The notes under the pieces: generated by a model | The model's database searches: none | The model's input: the letters and a program-made list of their open reading frames with translations, nothing else | Told to the model about the DNA's origin: nothing | Position numbers and translations under genes: made by a program | In this document: positions 50,701-62,600 of the stretch, one piece after another | How the letters are laid out: each line of letters starts with the position of its first letter | Position numbering within the stretch: position 1 is the first letter of the stretch | NCBI GenBank assembly: GCA_907165065.1 | Contig: OU015528.1 | Coordinates: 74,877,474 to 74,941,473 of the forward strand | Source of the DNA: Caprimulgus europaeus | Lineage: Eukaryota; Chordata; Aves; Caprimulgiformes; Caprimulgidae | Direction of reading: 5' to 3' | Length of the DNA stretch: 64,000 bases

Positions 50701-52779
50701 AGGGAGACGTCGAGGCCAAGTATCACCCAGGAGACCTGCCAAGACACTGTCCAAGAGCTTGCCCTGGCAGGCCCTCCAATGGTTCTTCAGTGGTTTTCCA
50801 CCAAGCAGTGGTTTGATGCAGATTGGAACAAACAGGACTGTTTTTAAAGACTCCTAATTGCCCATGGGCATGGATTTGCATCTGTTTCCAGGCCAAGGCT
50901 CTCCAAACTCCAGGAAAACTATCTGTATGTTGCCCTTACAGCCTGCCCTGGTTAGTCAGTGATGCCAACTGGCATTTTGTGGGATGCAGAGTGGGATCTA
51001 GCTCAGCCTGAGCTAGTTATCTAGGAAATGGATAGGGGTCCTCAAAAGGTGTCCACCTGAGATAGGTGTCTAAGGTAGGCAAGAAGTCTTCCCCTGGATG
51101 TGTCCATTCCTCTTTGATGATGACTGGAAAAGGTGAGACAACTTGACTGGCCAAGTCTTAGGAGTTTAAAGTGAAAACCTGCTTTTAGTGAGCAGTGAAA
51201 TGGAGAAGAAAAGCACAGTTCACCTTGCTGAGACACCTCGAGGTGGGTGTAGCCTGGCAGAGGCTCCCTGCAGGGAGTGCTTCATACACCAATGAAGTCT
51301 TCATCTCTAATATTTCAAATGAACTGGAGACTGTGCCACAAGCCTTACACCCCCCATGGCAAATGCTGAGACAGCATTCAGTGAAAGAAGTAAGCTAAGA
51401 ACAGCCACCATCACTTCTTTCTTCATCCAGGATTTACGTATCTTGGTGATTGATAGGAAGTTGTAGGGTGAAGTCCCAGCTCATCCCCATTAATGCCACT
51501 GATGCTGGATCTGCCCTGGGGACCCCATTTTGGTACCTCTGAAAGATGCAGTTTTGCAGCAAGCAGAGATGGTTGAACCCAACACTGCCATGCCCCCACC
51601 ACTTCACCCAACAGTGCTGACAGGGGCTTTTCCACACTTCAGCAGGAGTGTTAGTCTTGGCTGAAAAGTCCCAGTAACTGGAGGTTAAGTCACTCCATCC
51701 CAAACCCAACACCCTCTGCTGCCAGACCCCTCCTGCTATCCTTTGCTGCGCCATCCGTCTTTCCATCCAACACGCACATAGTCTGCCCAGAGGCGCTGAA
51801 CAAAAGGAGACAGTGATGCTCAGAGCCTGAAGTGTGGCCATGGCAAGGCAGGAGAGCTGAAGATTGTCTACATGAGCTGTATCCTGTCCTTACTGTCTTC
51901 CTCAGGGCACAGAGCCCTTCCTCTTGCTAAGAGCAGAAAAGGGGTTGGGGAAATAAATCCTGGTGGAGTCAGAGAAAAATCAAGAGCTATATTTGGCTTC
52001 TGAGCCTCTTGAGAGAGAATTCATTAATTATTGCTGTGCTGAGACAAATAGAGCTGAGGGTCCACGCTTCATGCTGCGTAAGGTTTTGGTTTAAAATGTT
52101 TTCTATAATGTGAACAGCAGTAAAGCACAGAGCAGCAAGTCAGTGTGCAGCAAATGGACAGTTTTTACCTTTTCTGCAGAGCAGATTTACAGCAGGGAAG
52201 GGCAAGAAGAGAGCAGTGCAGGTTTGTGGTGAGTTCACTGGGGTGCAGTGCCAAGGAGGCTCCGCAGCAGAGCAGCAGCTGTGCTCCCCAACCCACAGTG
52301 CTTGGGATGCATTTCCAGTGAGAGACATTCTCTTTTCTTCCACTGGACACCCCCAAGAGGTTGTGGTGGGATGATGCTGAGTCTGGGATGCTGAGGTATT
52401 ATCCTGGCTAGATAACAGCTCCAGTTAGCAGTGCGGGTCAGGAGGAAGATTTGAGGACAAGAAACCAAATTGACCCATGCCCAGTTCTAAAAACACATCA
52501 TGTCCATGCAGAGGTCAAATCTTACTGTCACACATTTAAAGATGTTCCTACAATCATCTTGCCTGATGACACCCTATAACTAAATGTCCAAAAATACTGC
52601 CTGATGTGAAAGATAGTTTTAGGAGGCCTGAAATGAAAGACTTTTAGGCCGTGGAGCTCCAGTGGTTTTTAGCTCTGCTGCCCATAGGGAGCATGCGTGA
52701 GGAGCTAGCTAAAACTCAACTTCTCTCCCTTTGGTAAATGAAGGGCAAGTCTTGGGTGCTGCTGCTGGGTGTTGTGTGA

Positions 52780-53180
52780 CTTGAGCTCTGTAATGCTAAC
52801 TTATGGACAATTAAATTGCCATAAAAATTTAAAAGCCATTTATGGACAATTTGTGGTGGATGAACATTACCATTGCACCTTTACCCATGGGGCGTTTCTA
52901 AGCCACTGCCCCATTCTAATGAAGCTTATAGAAGGCAGATGTGTGTGTCTGTCCATCAGACAAATGTATATATAAGTCAATTCAGGGTGTTTAGTAAAGA
53001 GCTCGCGTGCCTGTAATGTGACACTCAGAAAATCAGTTTGATTTGTTACAGTGCCGTTATGTTTGGCAGATGGACAGATTTTGTAAATCATCTAGATGTG
53101 GTGAAACTTAAAACTGAGTATTTTTGTGACAGGATGTTTCAGACAAATACTAAAATATATTTAATTTGTAGTTTCACATC
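52780..53180. promoter_or_regulatory. candidate conserved non-coding element
   Basis: A mixed AT-rich stretch without repeat signature carries a 12-bp direct repeat TTATGGACAATT at 52801-52812 and 52840-52851 (HOX/SOX-like cores, start-to-start spacing 39 bp), followed by several TAAA and ATTTGT motifs. It looks unlike the surrounding diverged intron, but that is a judgement by eye only. Confidence 0.25.
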
Positions 53181-54040
53181 TTTAGGCTGTCTGGGATAAA
53201 TCCTAAGGAGCTGTGTGGTTCTCGTGCTACCTTTCTTGTTACGTCTCCTAGTACTGCTCTGGACTTGAGTTTAACCACTGCTGAGGATGCCTTGCTAACA
53301 AAACTGTGGAACAATCAGACATGCAGTCAGAGATCTCCAGAAAAAACAACTCTTCAAACTGTGGGTCACTAAAGAATGTAACTTTCAAAGGAAACCTTCA
53401 TGCTAAGTGTGGCATTTCAGAGCTGTTGCTTAACTGTCTGCTGTTGATACCTTGTGGGAATAGGAGCTGTCAGCTATCCATCCTTTCCCATCCTTTCCTT
53501 CATTGGTACCAAGAGGAAGTGGGTCCTCAGTGACTTACCTTGCTGGATGGAGATTTCATCATCCCTTAAATATTGTATACCTGCCCACCTTCACCTTCTC
53601 TAGTGCACCTGACATGGTAAGCTGTGATGGGGAATGGGAGCACAGGCCTTCTGCAGAAACAAAATCCACTTCTCTGTAGCTTTTAGCAATGCCTTTGGAC
53701 TAAGGTCTGATCTTGATGGCCCTGAAGTGCAAAGTGTGCACATTTATGGGTGTATGAGATCAGACAAAATGGGGTGTGAAATTCCTGTCTGTAGATATAC
53801 TCTATAAGAATGACTCTGCAAAGCAGGGATATCTCATTTGACCGTAAACAAGAAGTATTCAAGTAGCAACACAAACCAAGGGCTGGTTAACTTCTCACCC
53901 AGCAGCTGGGTTAGTTACACAGGCTGTGCTGAGGTCCCAGCTGTCACAGTTACATGTTTCTCAGCATCAGTTTAAAAATAACTTGGTTGCCTCCATGTGA
54001 ACCATAGTCCCAGCAGTAACAGCAAGGGTCAGACAGCGCT

Positions 54041-54576
54041 CATAGAATCATAGAATCATAGAATCACAGAATGGTTTGGGTTGGAAGGGACCTTAAAGCT
54101 CATCCAGTTCCAACCCCCCTGCTATCAGCAGGGACACCTTCCACTAGACCAGGTTGCTCAAAGCCTCATCCTTGAACAAGCCTGGCCTTGAACACTTCCA
54201 GGGAGAAGCAGCCACAGCTTCTCTGGGCAACCTGTTCCAGTGTCTCACCACCCTCACAGCAAAGAATTTCTTCCTCATATCTCATCTCAATGTGCCCTCT
54301 TTCAGTTTGAAGCCATTACTCCTTGTTCTGTCACTACCCGCCTTTGTAAAAAGTCCCTCCCCAGCCTTCCTGTAGCCCCTTCAGGTACCGGAAGGCCGCT
54401 ATAAGGTCCCCCTGGAACCTTCTCTTCTCCAGGCTGAACAGCCCCAACTCTCTCTGCCTGTCCTCATAGCAGACGTGCTCCAGCCCTTGGATCATCGTCG
54501 TCGTCTCCTCTGGACTCACTCCAGTAGGTCCATGTCCTTCTTGTGTTGGGGGCTCCAGAACTGGACACCATACTCA
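54041..54576 (-). mobile_element. CR1-type LINE fragment, about 0.54 kb, reverse orientation
   Basis: Read on the + strand it starts with repeated CATAGAATCATAGAATCA, then GGTTTGGGTTGGAAGGGACC, GGGCAACCTGTTCCAGTGTC, AAGAATTTCTTCCT, CTCCAGGCTGAACAGCCC and TTGGGGGCTCCAGAACTGGA: the reverse complement of a CR1 3' half. It is the longest transposon copy in the window. The open frames crossing it are degraded. Confidence 0.95.
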
Positions 54577-57341
54577 CATTTAAGCATCAACCTCACTGCA
54601 GAGCTCTGTGGAAAAATGCTGTTTGTAACCAGCTGGTGAGAATGTGAGGACTCGTTATTTTTCCCAGTGCAGAAGGAGCAAAGAGTATATTTTTGGGCTC
54701 GTAGTCCTGCGATTGCAGGCAGGCATCCAATTATCAAGCTGGGCTCTTCCTATCACCTGCCCTGTTGGTAAGCAAAGCTGTGTATGTCTGACAGTACCTC
54801 AGTCTTTTATAACTGTGTCGTTCCAGTGATCTCTCTGGAAATCTGCAGGTAATTTAAGCACTGCACTGTGGGTTTTAGACTGGAGAGTGAGGACCTGGAA
54901 GTGGAACAGCATAAGCAAATGAGCTGGCTAGCTTTTTGATGGTGTTTGAGAAGTTTCTGAGTGGCTCTGTAGAGCTGGACTACCTCTGCTGACAGAGGAC
55001 TAACCTCAAAAGGTTTGGGAGTGCCTCTGGGCTGAGGCTAATGTCATCCCTGATGTCTGCCATGAGACATTGCCATTCCCCCACCAGCCAGCTCAGACAG
55101 ATCAGGCACACTTGGGTTTGTACCACCTCACATTCAGCTGCTTGGATTGTTTGTTGCTCTGCATCAGACCCTGTCATCTGCCATGCCTATCACTGCACCA
55201 ATGGAAAATGCAAGAAATCCCTCATAAAGCAGAGTTTTCCCAACAAAAGTCTTTTCCTAACTCAGTGCTCTCCTTTGCAGAGATTTAAATTCAAGAAGTG
55301 TTCTGCTTGAAGTTTTGCAAGGGTTTGGCAAACACAAAAGCCAAGATGTGCTGGCTGTTTTCAAACAGCACTTGGAATGAGCTGTGATCAAAACCAAAGT
55401 CCCTCCTCTTCAGTGCAATTTCTGGCCCTCTATCTGTGAGCTCCCAGTCTCCCCAGTATATGTTTATAAAAGAGCCCTAGTGAGAGGATGGTCGGGGCAA
55501 GCATTTGGCTTTTAGCAAAGCCCTGCAGTACTTTTGCACAAGAAACAAGAGCTTATGGGGACTGGAAGCAGTTGCTATGTTTGTGTTGACTGGCCGTGGT
55601 TTTCAGCTGCTGGGGGTTTCCAAAGCAAATGAAACGTTAATCATCAAAGCGGGCTCCCTCCCCTACTTTCAGTTGTTGAAAACACTACAAAGTAAGATGG
55701 AAAGAAACATGTAATCCTTCATCATCACTGTGAGCATTTACTTGTTTATTTAGATTCCCTGTCTGTTCCAAATGTTCTGCCAGAGAAAGCCCATCCAGGC
55801 TCCAGGAGTGCTTGACACACATAAAAAAATATCTAGATGTATATAGGAGATAAATCCAGCAGAAGACACTGCCTTTCCTCACAGCACACCAGTGCAGCAA
55901 TCAACTGAAAGTCCCACTTGCACAATAAAGTATCTCAGGATGCTTCTTGTAGGAAAAAAAAGGAAGAAATATCACCCTGGGCAGGAATAGATTTCAATGG
56001 TGTCTCCTCTCTCTAGACCAGAAATTTTATGGTAGGACTGTCCTTGAGTCCCAGGCACCTCCTCTTTTTCTGCTTGGAAGATGTTGCCCAGGTAGAAAAT
56101 GTGGAACTTGGTACCTTTGTAATCAGTGAAATGAAATAGTTGTGTTTAGAGGGTGATTCCTCCCACTGCCCTAGGAGATGGAGATCACCCTCTTGAAGGG
56201 TGTTTCTCCCTGCAGATGTTGCTGGGGAAACTGAAAGAAAGGAGCCCAGACCTGAGTCTCAGGTTCAGCTGCTTAAGAGAAGGCAGCTGAATCCCTTCCC
56301 AAGTGACGTTGTGTGTCAGAAACACAACTCCTTTGCTTTGAAACTAGTCAACAGCCTTTGTAGCTGCTGTTTCTCATCCCATTCCTATTGCTGCACCTAC
56401 AAACAGGAAGTAAGTCAGAGAAAGTCAGAGATAGGAGACCATAAACATGGCAATCACATATAGCTGAGATGAGATAGAGCTCTGGGTCATCCTAGAATGA
56501 CATAGTAGAGGAAGAACAGTCATCCAAAAGATGTTTTACATGTGGGCCATCATCCAACCCAGCAGAATTGAAATGCCCTGTGAGCTGCTCCTCTAGTGAT
56601 GCTGTGGGTGCAGCATCTTTGAAGCCAGCTCATCTGGGAACCACAGACTTGAGTGGACATCAAGAGCCTGATGTCCCTACTAGGGGCAATATTGCAAGTT
56701 GGTAGTAGGTAGAATGGGAGGGGCAGTTTTCATCCAATGACCCCAAAAATTAATCACTTTTGTTAAAATAATGGGATCTAGAATGCTCCTAGAGACTGCT
56801 GGGATTTTGCCCTTTAGGGTTTCATCTGAAAGAAGCCCATATAAAGAGATATTTTAAGACAACTCATTTCCTGAAAAGGCAAAGCAACCAGGTCTGTGTA
56901 TTGCAGCTGCTGTCTTTACATGTTGACATAAAGAGCAAAGGGCAGGCTGGCATAAAAATCTAGAGTTTCTGAAGGGCTGCTAAGATGAATTAAATCTAGA
57001 GTTTTCCAAAAGTGACACCTCTTGGCCTGAGCTCCAGTTTCATACCAGAAATTGGGCAGCCTTTCTCCATAAATTCAATGTAGCCTCAGTGGGCTGGACA
57101 GGTCTGTCAAAACAACTCATAATAGTAATTGTGAATTACTGTTCTACAATTTTGTGTCTTATCTGAATACAGAAGTAAAAGAGAGGATTTTAGTAGAAAA
57201 AGTTTTTTTAAAAAGTAGAACTTCAAACAAAGCATTCTTCTTTGGAAGAGCTGTGGGGTGTTTCAAGGAACCCCTGCATTAACCCTTGCTTTAATATGTT
57301 TTTGTGGAAAGCTCATCTGTTGCTATTCTGTTTCCCTTCAG

Positions 57342-57617
57342 CTCATGTGCTCCTCAGTCCAAAAAGCCCTGTTTGAGGAGGAGGACAGAGTGAAGAAGCT
57401 GCAGCAGAAAGTGGCGATGCTGGAGAAGCGCAACAAGCAGCTGCGAGATCGGGTGAAGAAAGTCAAGAGGTCTCTCCGGCAAGCCAGGAAAAACACCAGG
57501 CACATGGAGCAGATGAACCGAAAGCTCAGCGAGAAACTTTCCTCTGCAGGTGGTCAAATTCCCTATATTAACTCTTTAAAGCAGGAGAACTCCCATGCTA
57601 CCTACCTTAAAGTATAA
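57342..57617 (+). CDS. CCDC3: CCDC3 exon 3: C-terminal coiled coil and stop
   Basis: The last coding exon follows the pyrimidine-rich acceptor TTCTGTTTCCCTTCAG and encodes residues 195-285, ending in TAA at 57615-57617. It opens LMCSSVQKALFEEEDRVKKL, which continues directly from exon 2 in phase 0. Residues about 205-260 form the coiled coil that names the family: heptad-spaced Leu, Val and Met with many Lys and Arg (runs such as VKKVKRSLRQARK at 232-244). The last 25 residues are less charged and look like the most variable part. A CAGGTGGTC sequence at about 57547-57555 resembles a splice donor inside the exon, so a shorter alternative end is conceivable, but the full open frame is the simplest reading. 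The total predicted length, 285, is slightly longer than the roughly 270 residues of the human protein; the excess lies mainly in the signal peptide, the Pro/Gly insert and the tail. Confidence 0.95.
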   Translation, partial: LMCSSVQKALFEEEDRVKKLQQKVAMLEKRNKQLRDRVKKVKRSLRQARKNTRHMEQMNRKLSEKLSSAGGQIPYINSLKQENSHATYLKV

Positions 57618-58234
57618 TGCAAGGGTAAGTGCTCAGGCCAAGGATAATGGCAAATTTTGCCTGCATTAGATCCCGATCTGGCCGTCACACCTTGTCTACA
57701 CTGTGCTTCAAACCTTGCATGGAAAATGTATTTGGACTTGCTTTAGACATGGTGCTAGATTAAACAGGAATCCCAGCTGTGTCAGGCTGGGTGTTGGAGG
57801 CACAACCCAAACCCATCTCCTCGCTGTCCTCGGAGGACATAGGGCCAGACTGTAATCTGTGCTTCTTGGCCCTCACCCCCATCCACCTCTGTCACCAGTT
57901 TTAGTTTGTCTTTGATGAAAGTGCCAGTTCAGCCTCATGGGCCATTGCAGACACTTGACACAGGAGCTCTTCTTGCTCCTCCACATGGGCTGGTCAAGGA
58001 AGACCAGGGGGATATACAGAGATGGATGCTGCGGGAGGGATGCAGGCTTGAATGCTCTTTGCTCCATCATCACCCTGAAGTCCTCATCCTCCCTTAAGCT
58101 TGACTAGAGTCTACATCCATTGTCTGAGCAAAGGCTATGTCCAGGACACACAGTCAGTTTGGGCCCCTCTTCAAAATGAAGTATACATGTGCCCAGATTG
58201 TCTTAATGGTTTGTAAACATCCTTAAATATTCTA

Positions 58235-58240
58235 AATAAA
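58235..58240 (+). terminator. CCDC3: candidate poly(A) signal AATAAA, proximal
   Basis: AATAAA is followed within 25 bases by a T-rich GTTTTTTGTTTT stretch suited to a downstream element. It lies about 620 bases after the stop codon. Confidence 0.45.
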
Positions 58241-59668
58241 AAATACAATAGTTTTTTGTTTTACAAGGAACTGCCTCAAGGGACACAGCAACTCCCTCAG
58301 GTGCTTTTGTCATTGCCCAGCCTACAGGGTTGGAAACCACATCATTCCAGGACTTTGTCTAGGACCTAATTCAGCTCCTGCAGTTAGGAGTGGACTTAGC
58401 CTGACTGTTCGTGGGTGCTGGATCAAGCCCAGCAGACAACTTCAGATCCAGTTTCCAAGCAGGTTTAAATTACAGTGTGGACAAGGCTTCAAGTTTTGTA
58501 ATCACTGTTTGAGGTATAATAGAGGTTGCTGGGCAGCCTCACTTAGTTACACTTAGATACTGTAGAGAACACATCAATATCAACAGGGCATTAAAAATTA
58601 AGGTAGTCTATATATGTATATATTTTAAAATCCTATAGAAAATATTTTTATTACACATTTGATATAGTCTAATTTCTTAAAATATGAAGTAAATGCCATT
58701 TCTTGGTTATCTCATTAAAAAAAAGTCAATCATGTCCTTTATTAGACATTTACAAACTGACTTCTGCTCAAGCAGCATAAGTTGAGGCATCAGTGTCCGT
58801 GGCTAATAACGTTTTCAGCTGTGTTAATGTACCAGAGCATGACTTGGTTCTTGGTACTCAACCAACCTTCCTTCATAACGGGGCACCATAAAGAAAGAAA
58901 GGTAGAAGAGTTTTTTGTGGTTTTCTTCCCTTCTCAAAATAGTTTTTCTTACTCCAAGCATGAGACCTGAGTGCAGATACGCTTCATGCTTTTTGACAGG
59001 GGCAGCCAGCCCTTGCCCAGCCCTGGGCAACACTGACAATCTGCCAGGGCTAAACCCAATTTGTACAAGGGGGACTGGTCCAGATGGTCTTTAATGTAGA
59101 AGTGAGGCCATCAGAAATAACAATGTGCAAACCACTGCTCTGCTCCTGACTCTCCATTCTTTACCAGATCACTGCATGGTCTCCATGCTGTGTCTTGGCA
59201 CTTCAGAAACAGAGTCTGTTCAGGATATGCAGGTCCTGCTGGACCACACTTTGACTATCCCTGTGCTAGGAAAAACCCCTATCAGCTTTCAACCGTGAGC
59301 TTCAGTCCAAGCTGATCTCAGAAGTTAAGCCTTGTGTTGGCTTCTAGGATGCTTCTGAGTGTAATTACCTTCCAGCTTTGCTCCTTTTGGAAATAGTACT
59401 TTTTTTTTACCTCCCCCCTCCTAAAATAATATTGGCATTTCTTAAGATTCTTACTCCACCACAAACTCCACTGGTTTCAAAAGCTTTGCCTACCGAATCA
59501 GCACAATTTGAGTTTTGTGCTGCAGTCAGCAATGCTATTTCCTGAGAATTACTACAGACCTAAGGCTTCCCTAGAAGCCATCAAGAGATTTTAACTCCAA
59601 AATTTAAATCCATAGGAAAGTAACTATATTTTTTGTTTGCTTGTTTCTGGTTTCTAAACTGCTGTTTA

Positions 59669-59674
59669 AATAAA
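59669..59674 (+). terminator. CCDC3: candidate poly(A) signal AATAAA, distal
   Basis: AATAAA about 2.05 kb after the stop, followed by GT- and T-rich sequence (TTGTTTGTCCTGG, then TTGTGTTC and TTTCTTTTG). This is a plausible main cleavage site; sequence alone cannot rank it against 58235. Confidence 0.45.
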
Positions 59675-59695
59675 TGAATTGTTTGTCCTGGTATA

Positions 59696-62600
59696 GGTAT
59701 TAAAAGCTTGTGTTCTAATTTCTTTTGTTAATAATAATATTCCCTCTGTTATTCATTCATGATTTATAAATATTTGTATAAAGCTGAGAAAGTATAGTTA
59801 ATATAGCTACATCTTTGCTATTCTTACAAATTTTCCAAACATAGTGTTGAAAAACTTTCTTTTTTGATACTTCTGTCTCTTGATGAAAAGATTGGAATTT
59901 TCTTCCTATTTTCCCCTTTCTCTGGCTTAAAAAGTAAACCATTTGTTCTCCTTGTCAGTTTTGTGAGAATTTTGTTACTTTGCAAAGAAAACAGAAACAA
60001 AACCCCCAAATGCAAAATCCAAATGAAACCCAAAATGTCCCCTCTAGGTACAAAATCAAAAAAGGTTGTTTCTTTCTGAGTTTTTTCCTTTCATTCCTGC
60101 TTGGGTTTGGATCCTTTCCAGAGATAAGGACTAGCAGTCAGATCTGATCCCAAGTTAACCCTCTCAACATGTAAGAGATGCCAAGCCCAAATAAAAAGTC
60201 TATTAAAGTGTGACCATTGATTGCCCATGACCGTATCCAGGGAGTGACCAGGGAGGCTGTACGGGCAGGAAACATGAGTGTGGGGAGGAATTTGGGTTAT
60301 GTCCATTCAGGTTGGTATACATCACAGAGGGCCTGGCACTGACACTGATTTTTAGACCCACTCTGTAGCTATTTCAGGGACCAGCTAATCTAGAAACTCA
60401 CAAAAAGGGCAAAATTTCATGCGATATTCCAAATTAATGTGAAAGACATGATTGAGTATGTTCCTTTTGAAGAGCTACATGGGAGACACTGGCATGCAGA
60501 AGTGCAGAGGAGGTTGGCATGGCTGGATGGGTTGGCAAAGAATGGTGTAGAAACCCAAAAAAACATCCTGGAAAAAAATGCTGATGTAATCCTGAGTGAG
60601 TGACTGACAACAAAAATAAATTAAATGCAATGTAGGTAATGTAAAAATATATTAATGAGGGAAAAGAGAAACAATTCTACGTTTTCATATGACATGAGCT
60701 GCTCTAAGCTGGTATCAGCCAGTTAATCACAGTATCACAGTACCACAGTATATTAGGGTTTGGAAGGGACCTCGAAAAATCATCTAGTCCAATCCCCCAA
60801 TATCACTATATACAGTCAGTGATCAATTAGTCAATCAATTGGATCAATCTGGTATCATGAAGATAGAGAGGTTACACCATATCATTCTATGGCAACAAGG
60901 AAAATCCACAATATAGGGTCGCTTCATATAATGAGAAATTATATTCCCTAGGACTTTGGGCTGGAGAAGAGAGAGAAGAATGACAAAGGGGAGCAGGAGA
61001 AAGGAAATTTTGGAATTTTCCTCTTTTTCACCACCACCACATCTCTCTGTTATGCTATTTCAGTCACTCGTTACACTTCTGCAAGGTTTGTGTGTCTCAC
61101 CAGAGCTGAAGTGGATACTTCACACAGTCATCTGGACCCAGAAAGCACCCTCTGTCCTTAGACTTTACAACAGGAAGAATTCTGGGGTTTTTATTGCAAG
61201 TGGATGTTTATAGAGCAAAGTGCATCAAATAAGCAGTATTAATTTCTCTTAAATCCCAAGCATTGTCCTGATTTGACAACTGTACATGGGTAGCTCAGGG
61301 AGAACCATATAGTAAAGGAGGATTTATGGGGAGCAGACAATGATAGCAGCTTGCTTTGCTTCTTAACACCAAAACCATTGAGAAGAGAATGATTTCCATA
61401 TGCTTGAACAATAATTTAGGGAAATAACCATGTTATTCTGTTTGGGTTTTAGCAGAAGGGGTTTTTGGAAGAGAAGAGCACATCAGTGTTTGAGAGCTGT
61501 ATCAGTAAAGCCCATTTCAAATACACAAAACTTCTCAGTAAACTAAGTAATCTCTCATTAATGAGGCAAAGGAGCCCAAATTCAGTTCTAAAAGTAGGGG
61601 GAAAAACATAAAAGGAAAACTGTGGAGAGCAGATAAAACTGACAAGGTATGTCATTCTTTCTTATAATAAATCCAAGTAATTGCAAGGAAATTTCATTTT
61701 CCTCCCCATTTAACCCCAGTTATTTTCATTTAATCACAGAAACATTGCTATTTCCCTCCAAACCAGACTGCTTTGTGTGTGAAACATCATTTCCAACATA
61801 CGCTTGGGTTTAGGCATGTTCCTAATCCCCTAAAACAAACACAACGAGCACAACAGCACGTCCCAGCATATGTGGCAGTGCACTGGGAGGGTTTGCAGGC
61901 TCCAGTCGCATTGGCTCTGTAGGGAACCAGGTCAAGTCATCCCAGCAGGCTTTTCCCAGCTGGCATTGCAGCTAATATCTGGGGAGCCAGGCACAACGCA
62001 GATGTAATGGGTCAGGAGTAATGCTGTCCTTCCAAGGAATCATCTTTTGGTGGGTCAAGATTTGGTGACTTGGTTGGTTTTCCATTAGATGGGCTCGGTG
62101 GCATCACGCCACTCCTGAGGTACCTGATGATTTCTTCTCAGGAGAGTGTATTGACAATTGCTTACTGCTTTTGTTAATGTCAGTTGTGTGCAATGGCATC
62201 TCCCCCTCTGGTTGTCTGCCTCATTAATAGTTTTTTCTTTTTACTGAAGTTTTCCACAAACAAGGAGCCATTCCTCAGAACAAGGTGGTGATGGGGAATA
62301 ATTGTCTTACAACATTAAAATGTAATCTGTGAAGTGACATTTTCTTTGGCAGACTCCCACATTGGAGTAATGAAAAAATCTGGCAGAAGTCCCTTCACAT
62401 CCTTATACCCTCTACCCCAGAAAAAAATAGGCAGGGAGCCTTTGAAGTATTTCATTTTTGCAATGCATACACACAGAGAGAAGCCTTCACACAGCTTCAT
62501 CGTTAAAACCACAGCAAATGCCTTCAATGAACCTTCCTGAGCCTGTCTTAGGTCTTCATCCCAACTAGACAATTGAGCTGCCAAAATGGAAGCGCAGATA

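Larger units (their letters stand above)
19187..57341 (+). other. CCDC3: CCDC3 intron 2 (GT-AG, phase 0), 38 kb
   Basis: The intron runs from GTAAGGG after residue 194 to CCCTTCAG before residue 195. It contains no further CCDC3 coding sequence; the flanking exons join perfectly without one. Contents that can be named are listed separately: a short tandem duplication, a hairpin, a C run, the long pyrimidine tract, an AT-rich patch, three CR1 fragments and candidate regulatory stretches. The remaining sequence shows nothing I recognise. Open frames inside it, including ones of 349 codons (minus strand, 21940-22989, non-ATG opening) and 223 codons (minus, 28266-28937), have no recognisable domain. 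Confidence 0.9.
57618..59695 (+). other. CCDC3: CCDC3 3' UTR, approximate extent
   Basis: After the TAA at 57617 there is no further coding signal. Two AATAAA hexamers in suitable context give a short version ending near 58260 and a longer one ending near 59695. The longer form would give a 3' UTR of about 2 kb, similar in scale to what I recall for mammalian CCDC3. The real end needs transcript data. A 58590-58690 segment is AT-rich. Confidence 0.5.
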
